A stretch of 64,000 bases of DNA, taken from Pipra filicauda (lineage: Eukaryota > Chordata > Aves > Passeriformes > Pipridae). The position numbers and the translations under genes were made by a program. Every line of letters begins with the position of its first letter. The stretch's first letter is position 1. The notes beneath the pieces are model-generated. The model was not told the origin of the DNA, made no database searches, and was given only the letters and a program-made list of their open reading frames with translations. This document shows, one piece after another, positions 25,401 through 37,400 of the stretch. The stretch is from the NCBI RefSeq assembly GCF_003945595.2, contig NW_024105087.1:5463001-5527000 (forward strand), read 5' to 3'.

Positions 25401-28400
25401 GCTGTGATCCCAGGGTAACACCAGAAGAATGATGAACTGGCGAGCTCAGAATGAGTCCCCTGCCTATTTCAGATTTGGGATTGCCACATGGGCTCTTCTA
25501 CGTGAGGAATATCAGGCATCCTGCCCAAGTCCTTTGCATCTTCTCTTACTGACCACTGGTAGCACAAAGCTTTACAAAGCTTAGAAATCTCTCCTCTTTG
25601 TTTCCCTAGATATTAAATTTAACCTAAGTGCTATTTCACACTCTTTCTCTCTCTCTCTTTTTTTTTTTAAAGCTGCATGCATTTCATTTTTTTTCAATCC
25701 AATTTAATCTCTCGCAGTTGTTCCATGTAAAATCCTGCAGTAAGACCCTATTTCATACAAGATACTTTAATCTATGCCTGATACAATGATGACTCATCTT
25801 CCATAATCCTTGGACGAAGGATTTTACTCTTCTGTTTGTTCAATTACCGCAAAGTTGTTAATAAGCCTGTCATGAAGCTCTCCAGCAATTAACAGATGTA
25901 ACCGAAATCACTTCTATCCTTGGATAGTTCAAATACTAAAAATTTAAGCTTCTCTATTTTTTCAAAATAGTCGTAGAGGAGTTATAGCACCTTAACTAGT
26001 TCTGTGTCGTTTCCTGAATGATGAATGGAAATCTGAAGTCCCTGTATTTCCTTGTGCAGTGATAACTGCAACCCATTCTGTCCATTTATGCCAGCTTTTT
26101 TACGATTTCTACAGGGTGTAACTAAACAAAATAATCTGCCCTGTGCAACTGCTTCTCTACCATGAGGACACGTGGTATTTGAGTCCTATTCATATTACAC
26201 TTTCCACTGAATACCCTAGGTGCTTTATTATCCATGTAGCACAATACCACTTCAGCTCCTAAACACCTTCAGCAAAACACCCACCTGCAGCATTCCTGTC
26301 AAATGGGTCTCAGTCAAGTGATGATTTCACCCTGACTCATACGATTTAAAACCTGCCATAAAAGGGAATGTTCTTGGGTTTTAGTTTCCTCTTATATTCA
26401 CAAAAGTGGTGTTCATTGGGCTTTTTCTTGATTCTGCAGGGGGAAGTCCCACACGCACACATAATAATTTATTGATAGCACTGGAGTTAAATGGCCTCAT
26501 AATTTTCCTGTTTCACAGAGGTTTTGGGGTGTTGTGTTTCCTCCCCCATCTTAGTAGGATATGTTACTCTACAGAAGGTATACAGAAGGTATACTTCACA
26601 GTTTCATACAAGTTATTATATTGGCAGCAAAATTCTCAGCCTCTGTGTATAATATTAGCCACTTTTTCTGAAAATTGGATTTTTTTTTCTCTTATGCTTC
26701 TTCACCAGGCATTTGTTGATTTTAAGTTTTCCCCTGGGATAAGTAGCTACATCCCAGTATCACTGGCTACAGCTTTCTTCAAGTTTGCTAGGCATTTGTA
26801 GCACTTACAGATCTGAATTAGGAGCTTAACTTCCTTGTGATTTCAGCAAATGACAACATAAAGGAACTTCAAGCCTCAGAGAAATCAAACTAATCATGTT
26901 TACTAACTCTAGGCAAGGGGTTAGGCTTTGCATATTGCATCAACAGCTGTTGCCAAAGCATTCAAAGGGATTTGAACATACCAAGGATTTTGAGGACAAA
27001 CATCCTCAAGGCTAGTTAGAGCCCCAGCACATATCCACTGTGAAGCCATCTGTGTAACATCCGCTGCTTACATGTAACAGGGAACCCTCACCAAAACACC
27101 ACCTGCTTTCTGCCCAGGACAGCTACAGGCACCCCCAAGTGGTCTTTAGCTCCTCTGCTTCAGGAGATAACCATTTGGAGAAGAAATACACCCTTCCAAA
27201 TTGCACATGCAGGAAGAGAACATGACTGGGCAACTACCAGGAGCACATTACACGTGCACCAAACGCAATACAAAACCACTTCTGTTGTGAAAACATGTCT
27301 GGTTCAAGTTGAGTAAATAAAGAGAAGGAAATTGATTTTATAGACAAAAGGAAATTGTGGTTTTGTTTTGAAAGCTTGTGTTTGGATGGTTTTTTTTAAA
27401 TAAGTCAGCAGCATTAGACAGCTCCAGTAGCTTATTAGCACAATATCCAAAACCAGTTCCACTTAGAAATGCAATTTTTAGGAAACTACCCCTATCATTT
27501 CAGTGGAAAAAACAAGAAACACCAAAACTGCTTCCTGCAGTACTTATTCCTGCAGTCTTTAAAGACAATTTCTACTCTCACAAATGCTACAGTTGCAGCC
27601 CTGAGAGCGAGCGCAGGACTGTACATTCTGGTGCATTCGCAGCAGAACAGAAAACAGTCCAAATCCAGGGTGATTCTGCATCCTCATGATGGTCAATTGA
27701 ATTGTGTGATTATTAGTGAGCTCAGCATTCCTCCAGCAGAACAGAGAGGCAACATAAGCGGGGACTTGTGTGCCCTGTGTGACTGACTCATCTTTGCTCC
27801 AGCTGGTAATAAAAAATAACACACACAGATTGACTTTCTCCTGCCAATAATAAAGAAAACCACACACATATGAACTGACTTCCAGAGGACAGATCCTACT
27901 GCTTGCATAGTGCCTTCCCCCCAAAGCTTTCCAGCCTTTAAAACAAGCTTTGCAACTTTCCTGGGGGAGTTTTTATGCAGAATCAGCCTGGATTTTTGTC
28001 TGGGACACAAAGCTCCAGTGCAAAATTAAGCTAGCTCACACTGGCAGTCATGTCCTACCCCCTGGTAAACAACATGCTATAGGATGACCTTGAAGCAGGG
28101 AGGTGGAAGGGGTGTATGGAGAGAATCCACTTGGCACTGATGACGATAAGTGGGATCTGAAACCTACCACGAACTTGGTTCTTGCAAGAATTTTTGTAGA
28201 AGATGTTCCTGATAGCATTTCTACAGGGCAGATACTGTCAGGCTTTAGTGTTCAGTGTTCACAAAGCTGGATTTTCCAAGCTGTGCCTCATCCCATACAC
28301 CCCACGTGAAAGCTAACAAAGCCAGCTACCAGTGCCCCAACACATACATCAGCATGGACCACACTTCCTGAAGAAAGGGACAGGACACATGAGATTAGGG

Positions 28401-31400
28401 AGAAGAGGAAACAAATAGTTGACTTCTCTGCTTACTCTACACATGTACAGTTATGTCAGCAGTGCCAAGAGGAGCGAGCAGATGAGTCCAGAGGGAGGAG
28501 TTCTGGCCCTCTGTCTAACCAAGCTTGGACTACTCTGGGAGCAAGGTACCTTCCCTTTGTTACAACACTGAGGTTTCTTGAGTTCCAATTTAAGCTACTG
28601 CTTTAAAGCTTAGAGCAGCCCTTCAAAAAAAAAAAACCCAGCCATGTTAATGTGAGGGTCAAGTCTTTCCACTTCCACTGAAGTAGCAGCTAGCCCCCAA
28701 CCAACAAGCAAAGCTTATTTTACATACAGAAAGAAATGAATTTTTAATATCTATTGATACCAAATTGTAGATGAGTGATACAAATAGCCTGCAGGCCCAT
28801 TAAAACTAACTTTAAATCTTACTGGATTTTAAGCTTTTACCCTGTATTTTTAAGTGGCTTTGTAAGCATAAGTTTTCCTTATTTAAGATACAGATGGAAA
28901 AATTGCTGTTTGCGGTTCCAGATTTTAAAATGAAAGATACATTCAATTTTTTCCTTGCTTGGGGAGAGGTGGGGATTCCCTCCTGTGGGACAGAAGTTTC
29001 ATAATGAGACCACACAAGATAACCACACCTTTCTCAGTACAGTCTGTATTTTTTCCCCTCAGTTTTGCATTTCCCTACCAATATATTTAAAACTATCATA
29101 TTTTGATTCTAATCCTAATCATTTGATTCATTGAAAAGTGATGGTTCCAGTTAGAAACAATAGCAAAAATATTTGAACAGGCACCGGTTTCCTGCAATTT
29201 TTAAAGATATCTAAAAATATGCTTCTCCAAGTGAAGCATTTAACTTAAAACAGTATCCTTCATATCGTGATTTTTTTTTTTCCTAAGCAGTCAAGATGAA
29301 GCTGGTATCTGAAATGCACAACACCGGGTCCAATTACTTTAAAAAATATTCCTTGCAGAAGAATTTGGCTTTATAAAGCTGAAATAATACAAGCTAGCCA
29401 GCATAATACAAATGGAATCCGCCTGGAGCGCACAAACCAAAGCTGGAGCACAAAACAAGGCTTTGATATTTCAAGCTGCCTATAACATAACCAGTGTCAC
29501 ACACCAATTCCAAAGGGGAGGAGGGGGAAGGAGGGAAGTCAAATTTAATTGTGAAAACAGAAATATTTTATTTACGGTCTTTTTAGAGACCCACTTACAC
29601 CAAAATGTGATGCTTTTGTTTACATAAAGCTTCCTCAGTCAGGTCCACTGAGGGTCTTGGGATGTCCTCTGAAATGTTAGGATAGGCAGAGCAAAATATT
29701 CCCAGTTCCTTTTCGTAGGTTAAAGACCTGCTTTTGGAAAACTGGCAGTGGAGTAGAATTGACTTTTAAAAAGTCAAATTCTGCCATGTTTGAAAAGTAA
29801 TTCAAGAATGTATTTGTGAGAAGCTGCAAAACAGAGCACAGGAAAAGGGGGGACTCGGTGCCTTCAAATTTAACCCAGGGGAGAAGACAGCAGTAGCAGA
29901 AAGAAACTGCGATTCCCTTTAAGAACAACTTCACATATTTTGGTTCCACCATCAGCTTTAGGGAAAATGGAAAGAAGTTCATTCAACAATGGCTTTTGTT
30001 CCAAATCCTGAGGTGGTGGTGACAGCTAAGGTCCCCTTCCATCCTTTCATCAGAAGCCACCTGCCACCCCAGACACAGCTGACTTGGGTTGAGCACCTCC
30101 TCCCTCTGTTCTTGGGGGCTCAAACCACCATCAGCCACATCAGCAAGAGGAACAGGGGGAAATCATCACCACCAAGGCAGCTTGGGACAAAATAGGCCAG
30201 ACTGTGCATCTGTCCCTCGAACAGGACCAAGTGCTTCAGGTGTCACTGGCCAGGAAGATACAGGGAGCTCAGCATGGAGGGCTTGCAGATACCCATCAGG
30301 AATATCCCGCGCACCAGGAATGTCACTCAGGACCACCTGAAATGCTCTCTCTCTCTCTGCTCATTGGCATTTTATTCAGTGAACACTTAGGATTCTAAAC
30401 AGCTAGACCAAGTTATCCAAGTTTACTCTTCGGAAAGAAAAAAAAAAACACTTAACACCTAAACATTGGGCTTAAAAGGCAAAAAATGTACTGGGTGGTT
30501 AACCACAGACCAACGCCTCCTGCGAGGCGCTGTGAAATCAGCACTTGGGCTTCACACAGGGAAAAAATAAACCTCTCAGTTCTACATGCTAAACAGAGTC
30601 AAGGAAATAACAATTATTTAGAGAAGCACTGATTATTTTTCAGTCTGATCAGTTCCTCGGATGCACAGGACAGGAACTAGTGGCTGGCAGCTGCTGAAGC
30701 CCATATAGTGCCAAGATATTTTTTGTGGAACTGCCCTGGCCTGATCATGCTGTTGTTTGGACACAGCATGAAGGCAGCCCCAACCTTCCTGACCTTCCTA
30801 CTTTGCAGTACCTTGCTAGAGCCCATGGGCATCAGGAGTTTTCTCCCCTTGGCATTTCAGTTATTCCATAGGATAAACCCTAACCAGAGGTTCAGAGCCC
30901 AAGGTCTTTGGGAAACTGAAGAACAGAGGAAGGCTGGCATTTCTGATAATCCTGCCACTATAAAAATCTGACATCTTTCCCTTTTTGCAATCCCATCCAT
31001 AAGTAATCCAGATAAAAACCCACGAGGTCCAGCTGAGAGCCTAAACCATGGCGTTGTGAAGCACATTATTATGAATAAAAATTTTCTTCACTCCATACAG
31101 AAAGAAGAGAAAAAAGTTCAATCAGCCAAACACGTCACAGGTTGTTTGCGCCTGATGTAGGTCACTAGTCCTCAAGAAAAGCCTCATTAGTTCATACTAA
31201 TGACCAGAAGACTCACTTCACGAGAGCTCATTCTACAATGGCTGAAAAATGAAACGGATTTTAAAAAGATTCAGAGAAGCCTGTAATGGTCAGAATAAAA
31301 GCATAACAGTGCATGTCACATTAATCCAGAATAGTTTACAGTACCTCATATAATTTCAAGTATATTGTTTTATATTCTGTAACGTGGATTTGTAGCAATG

Positions 31401-34400
31401 AGAAGCAACTCACATTGTGTTTGTTCATTTGCTTTAAACGTAGAATCATGTCTAGTCACTGATTGGAATAGATCAGGAGGAAAACTAGTGCAAGTTAATA
31501 TAATCAGCATATATGAAAATGCACTAATAATTTGATGTATTAAATCCTCCAGAAGGTTCTAAAAACCCTCCTAATTAAGTTAGATGTTTTCTTGAACATT
31601 CCCCATACAAAGTAATGCACCAAGTTTTACCCACTTAGTTTTCAAGGGAGCAAAGTTAAGCATGTTGTTTTTTGAAAAGGATGTTTTTCTCTGCAACGAG
31701 AAACATTGCCCAAAAATTAACACCAAACCATTGTGGTTTGAACTGTCACCACAAAAGAGCAGAAAGGAGTCCCTGTTGCCATTTTTTCTCTAAAGCAGGA
31801 CACTAATAGTATTCCTGTGGGTGCTGTATTTATAGGGAATTTTCAAACACAGGTAATACTACTTAAGGTAAAGTAAATGCTAACAGTTTTTGTTGTCCAA
31901 AGTGAGTTCTTGCTTTCCAATTTATATACATACAGTTATTTCGGGATTCTTTTTAAGTCTTGAGAATGAGCTATAAATGTTAGTAAAAGCAGTAAGTCTA
32001 CTTTCCCCTTAATAGTGGCAATCATTTAGGCATTATTCACTGTATGTGTTTTTACCAGCTTTAATCTTTTCTTGAGAAGTTACTTGCCTCATTGCTCTAC
32101 AATAGACAAATAGGAAGACAGTTATTTTAGTAGTTCTCCCCCATTTATTTGTTTGCACTCCTAGCTGGGAAGCTCTAGGGGTTTTTCCCTTTTACCAAAA
32201 TCTGCCTCCTCCAAAGCATGCTGTAAAATTCTCTTTTCAGCTAAGCTGCTCAAAAATGAACAGTCTCTCCATTTACCAACTTAGGTCTTCAGATGCTCAC
32301 AACTTTTACAGAAGTCTTTTCTAAATATTGTTCACTTTCTTCCAACAGGGATTTTCCAGTTATCCTATGATGACGCATCTACAAGCTCGGTTTTATGAAG
32401 GAAAAACAGGAGGAAGAGAGAAGAGACTAGTGGCCAGTGTATGGCAATCAGAGAGATAAAAGGTAAGTGCAGCAGTCCAAGAGACAGATAAAGAAAGTGA
32501 TAAAATGTGAAACAGAAATACCCAACGGAAGTTCCACAGATACGGATGCTTCCCCAGTAGGATAATATTCACATAATTCAAATTTCTAGAGCCTAATTTA
32601 GCTAGATTAATCTACCACACTCAATGAAGAGGAAAACAATCCTCATTTCTCCATCTCACACAAACAAATGCCTGGAAGGATATGTCTGTTTTACTGAGCA
32701 ATGCCATTCTGAAAGCCTTTGAATATGAGCAATTGCAAATAACTCTGAGGACTCTTTGGCCATTTTCGAAGTACTTCCAGTGTCAGCACACCCAGAATTT
32801 GGTAACTTACCAAGCAAAAACAATGTGCACTGATCATGCCAGGGTTTTTTTTGTCTGCTTGGCATCGCTGTGTGATTGGGTCAGCGAAAAGTCCTGTCCT
32901 GAAAGCAGCAACTCTTGTCCAGAGCAGCCTATATTTGTTTCTCTAGGCTGCAGACAACTGGCATTGTAATGCCATTTGAAGCCTGACATGGAAAGCACTG
33001 GCACATTCACACACTAATCCTCCCCAAACCTAGTCACTCACCCAAATGGTATTTGAAATAACAAACAGAGAAGAGACCATTTTCTTTTTGAAAATTAGAA
33101 AAGAACCTATGCTACAGAAGTCAGGAGTCCCAGCAATTGGGGCTAATTGCTTTTGTTATTCCAGTTGATAATGCCAAAACTTCAAGCCTCAATACCAGAG
33201 TTGGAGAAAAGTTTATAGTGGTAATACAAAAACTAGAAGTCACAACCCTGTCTAATCCAAATAGCAGCTGGCCAAACTGTGCATTTTATAGCATTTTTCT
33301 ATATAAAGAAAAAATTATCTTAATTTACGGTCCCCAGACACAGAGTACACAGAAGGAGAACAGCAGGAACTTAACCAGCATCAGGCAGTGACCAAGAATG
33401 GCAGCTCAAGCAATAAAAAGAGAAAGAAAGTTAGAAATTAGAGGAAACTAAAACTTTGGGAACAGAGTAACACAGCACAGTACTTTTTTTGGCTACAGTA
33501 TTTCACAGAATTCCAGATACCAGCAGAGGATTGTAAATTGTTTAAACTGAGGTGAGGAGAAAATTCCGGGCCGGTACAATTGTAATTAACTCTCTGGAAC
33601 AGAAATTACCCCAATTAAGTATTAAGCATCTACCTCCAAGGTTGGGTTGGGAGGTTTCTCTGTTTGTTTGTTTGATATTTGTTTTGGTTTGGGTGGCATT
33701 TTTTTGCACATCCATGGTATCTGTATACATACCAGAGGTATATACAGAGGTATGTGTACTGGAGCTGGAGACAAGTGTCCATTGGCACCCTGCACTTCCA
33801 AACATTACAGAAAGTTTTATAAACTAAAAGAAACAATTACATTTGAAAAAGCAGAGGTTTGCTGGTAACGGTAAAAATACTTGCACCTTCACCTGCAGAA
33901 GTAACATTAAGCTGCCAACAAAACCAATAAAAGTTACTTAAATATTTTTTTCAAAAGCTCTGAAAGAAAAGTCCTTCTCTACCTCAGTAAAAGTGGAGAT
34001 AGACATTTTTTTCCCTCTAAATGAAGATAATACAAATGATAAAGATGGTTGAATACAAAACTGAAAGGCACCACCTCCAAAAGGATTTTAATTAGGAATA
34101 TAAATTTTTTTTTTAAAACAGAATAGCTGTTGTCTGCAAGTAGGCACTGAGCAAAATGGTACAGAGAGTGCAGAGAACTTTTGAAACAAAACCCCCATCT
34201 TCTTGTAAGTCTGATGCCAATGAAAACTAGTTTTTAGACAGCTTAAAGGAAAGGGATACCGGTTTCAGACCACGTGCTGCTTGTGGCCTTCCTTCCACGG
34301 CCAGAACTCCTTGGAAGAACTGCTCCAGGGTCTGTTCTCCTGCAGGCAAGGCCGGGACGAAGGGAGCAGCGAGTCCTAAGGCGGCCTGGCAGCTGGAGCC

Positions 34401-37400
34401 TCTCCAGCCTCCCAGGGCAGGACTCCGGTTACACAGCGCTCACAGGGAGCCCCGGGGATGTGACCTCGTGTGAACCCCTGACAAGGTCCTCAGGGCTCAC
34501 CCTTGGCTGGAGACACCTGTCACCAGCAGCTATTTACAGCAATCCTCACTGGTGACCAGTGGCACAAGGGAGCTGTGCTCAGGAGCAGGTTTTAATGCCC
34601 CAGGAACACCGACGACATCAGGCAATGCTATAATGGGGAGAATGCTCCCTTGCTTCAGTTTCTCGATGGTTTTATATCCCACAGGTTTGTTTCTGCCAGC
34701 TTTACCACACAGCAAAGAATCACCACTGCAGCAAGGTTTGACAGAGGACACCTGAGATGACCCTCAGACTCCCCTGTAAATCTCAGCATGACAGAAGTGT
34801 GGTTCTAGTGCTGTTTTCCTCAGTATGTTGCCAGAGAAAATAGATCTAAGAAATCAGTAAGTTCTAAATAGCTCCTGCACTTCCAGACAACACCAGTAAC
34901 TAACAGCTACGAGACATATTTCTTCTTGTCAAATAGTGATCAGTAAGGACATGAAATCACTGTGTCCAGAATGGGATCCTCAGACTTAATCACAGAATCA
35001 TCACAGAATGGTTTGGGTTGGAAGGGACCTTAAAGACCATCTTGTTCCAACTCCTCTGCCATAACCTTCTCTTCCACTAGACCAGGTTGCTCAAAGCCCC
35101 TGTCAGCCTGGCCTTGAACACTTCCAGGGATGAGGCATCCACAACTTCTCTGGGCAACCTCACCAGAGCCTCAACACCCTCACAGGAAAGAATTTCCTCT
35201 CAAGGTCTAATCAACTTATGCACGATGTTTCTTGGGGAAGATCCTACAGCTGCTTCCTCTTCAATAAAATGGCAGAAATACTCACCATACAGAAGATCCC
35301 ACCCTATCCAACAATGAACAGTTATTCCTAGATAAGCACTGTGAAAGGAATACACGACTACTTCCAAATACAAGGAAGTGCTTACGAAACTAAAGTGAAA
35401 TTTTGCAATTGCTCTGTAGAGCAGGTAAACACTGCAAGACATTTTAAAACACACCTCTTAGAACAGCTCTAATTCACTAACTTTAACATATACCAGACTG
35501 CTTCTTTTCTAAATGAAATGGTCTAAATATTCCACAGAAATGGAAATTTTTAAGGTTCTAGATATTTTAATATTTAGACATATATATAATATCTTTAGAT
35601 ATATATATCTTATATATATAATAGATTTATATATATTTTATATATATATCTCTAGATACTATAAATATTTTTATATGTAAGCAGTGATAATCACTACCAA
35701 GATACTTACTTCTGCTTTCTACCGGCTGTATCACTTATAACAGATCAGACTGAGTATTGTTTTTAAATGTTGTTTGCACTGGATTGTTTTATGGACAAGC
35801 ACAGGAGCTATTCACACTTGAATTAAAATCCCATTCGTACCTAGACCTTTCACAAAGGCATTGGAAGTGCTGCACCACTTCTCAAGTCCATTTGTTAAAA
35901 AGGCAGTCAAGATGCATCCATCCCTCACTGGAGTCACCGAGGAAAAAGGCAACAATAATTCCAGAATCTGCTAACACCTTTCCAGGTACTGTGACAACCT
36001 ACCACGGACCAGTGGACAAAATACATTTAATCTCAGTTTGACCTGTGTTTTAGATAGAACCTCTCAAGGTTAGTAGTAAAAAAAAAAATAAATAAAAAAT
36101 TTTAAAAGGAGTGCTAAAAAACCCCCAAGCAAATTAAATTATAATCCTGTATTTTGTGCAAATTACGGATAGGTTTGCATTTGCATTATTGTAATTTTTT
36201 TAAAGGCATAGTAAACCAAAATATTTCAAACACCCTAACAGTTCAAAATACTGAATATGTTGCCATCGATCAATTTTAGTGTTTAACCCCAATCTGATGT
36301 TTTATTGTATCTGATGTATTATTGTATTCATTTGAAATCTGAAATTTAGTTGAAATTTTAACCTAGTATATCCTTAAAACTGAGACCATGACAGCATTTT
36401 TGTCGCTATGCAAGATTCTGTTGACGTTACATTGATACAGATATAATTATTTAGTATGATTATCTTTGGAAAGGCCAGTGAAATAAAGTATTTAGATTCC
36501 TTAACAAACCCTTAAGAACTAGGTCCCTAAAACAACTGTTTAACTGATCATATTACATGCTTAACTTAATAAAAGATCTTAAGAAAGAGAAATAGGATGG
36601 GGTAGTAAAATAAAGGTTCCATTCTACTTGTTTTAGACAGTAACTCTGGTGCCAGAGGCAGGACGCTTTCAGAGACACTGATTTAATAACCTTAATTACT
36701 TTATGCTCATGATATATGTCAAGTTAACACCTGAATTAGTTTTCACTGCAGGACAAACTCTATTAGGAACACTGATGCTTGTTCTTAATGTTCTGTAAGA
36801 GGCACGACACAACACACTCAAAAACCACATTCATAAGTTAACCTTGCACTGCAGCAGCTTCTGAATTAGCAGCAACTTCCGAATTAGCAGCAGCTTCTGA
36901 ATTAGCAGCAGCTTCTGAATTAGCAGTAGCTTCCTGCTGTGCTTCCTCCACAGCAGGGGATGCCTCTGGAGCCGGTAAGTCATTCTCCCCTCCAGCTTCT
37001 GGGGACTCCCCAGAGCTCTCATCCTGTGCTGCAGGTCCAGCACTCTCATCCTGTGCTGCAGGTCCAGCAGTGTCTGCTGCATCAGCCTCTTCCGTGGCTT
37101 TCTCTGCTTCAGTGACTTCATCCGTCTCTTCATCACCTTCTAGGGATTTATTTAATACAATAAAGAGAGTAAAGTGCATGCATGCAACAACAATTTCATC
37201 AACTACTTTTTACCACCATCCTCGTTTAAATTTAAAATGGGAAGCTAAGCTTTGGGATCAGAATAAAAAAAAACAAAAAAAACAGCAAAAAATCAATAAT
37301 TAATCCCCCCATATTGTCTCATATGGTACCAAGAAAATGTTTACAAGATGAGGAAACCATATTCTTAATTACCGAGTTTCATAACTGCTTCAGTGGAATA

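Larger units (their letters stand above)
23321..36837. other. Long intron or 3' flank of MGARP
   Basis: An intron of about 13.5 kb if the long MGARP form is real, otherwise 3' flank. No exon with recognisable features was seen on either strand. It contains a CR1 copy, an AT-rich microsatellite region and a local GC-rich patch, listed separately. Confidence 0.55.

Noticed and set aside
35087..35317. 76-residue plus-strand open frame
   Set aside because: Lies in a CR1 copy inserted in minus orientation, so the frame is antisense to the element.
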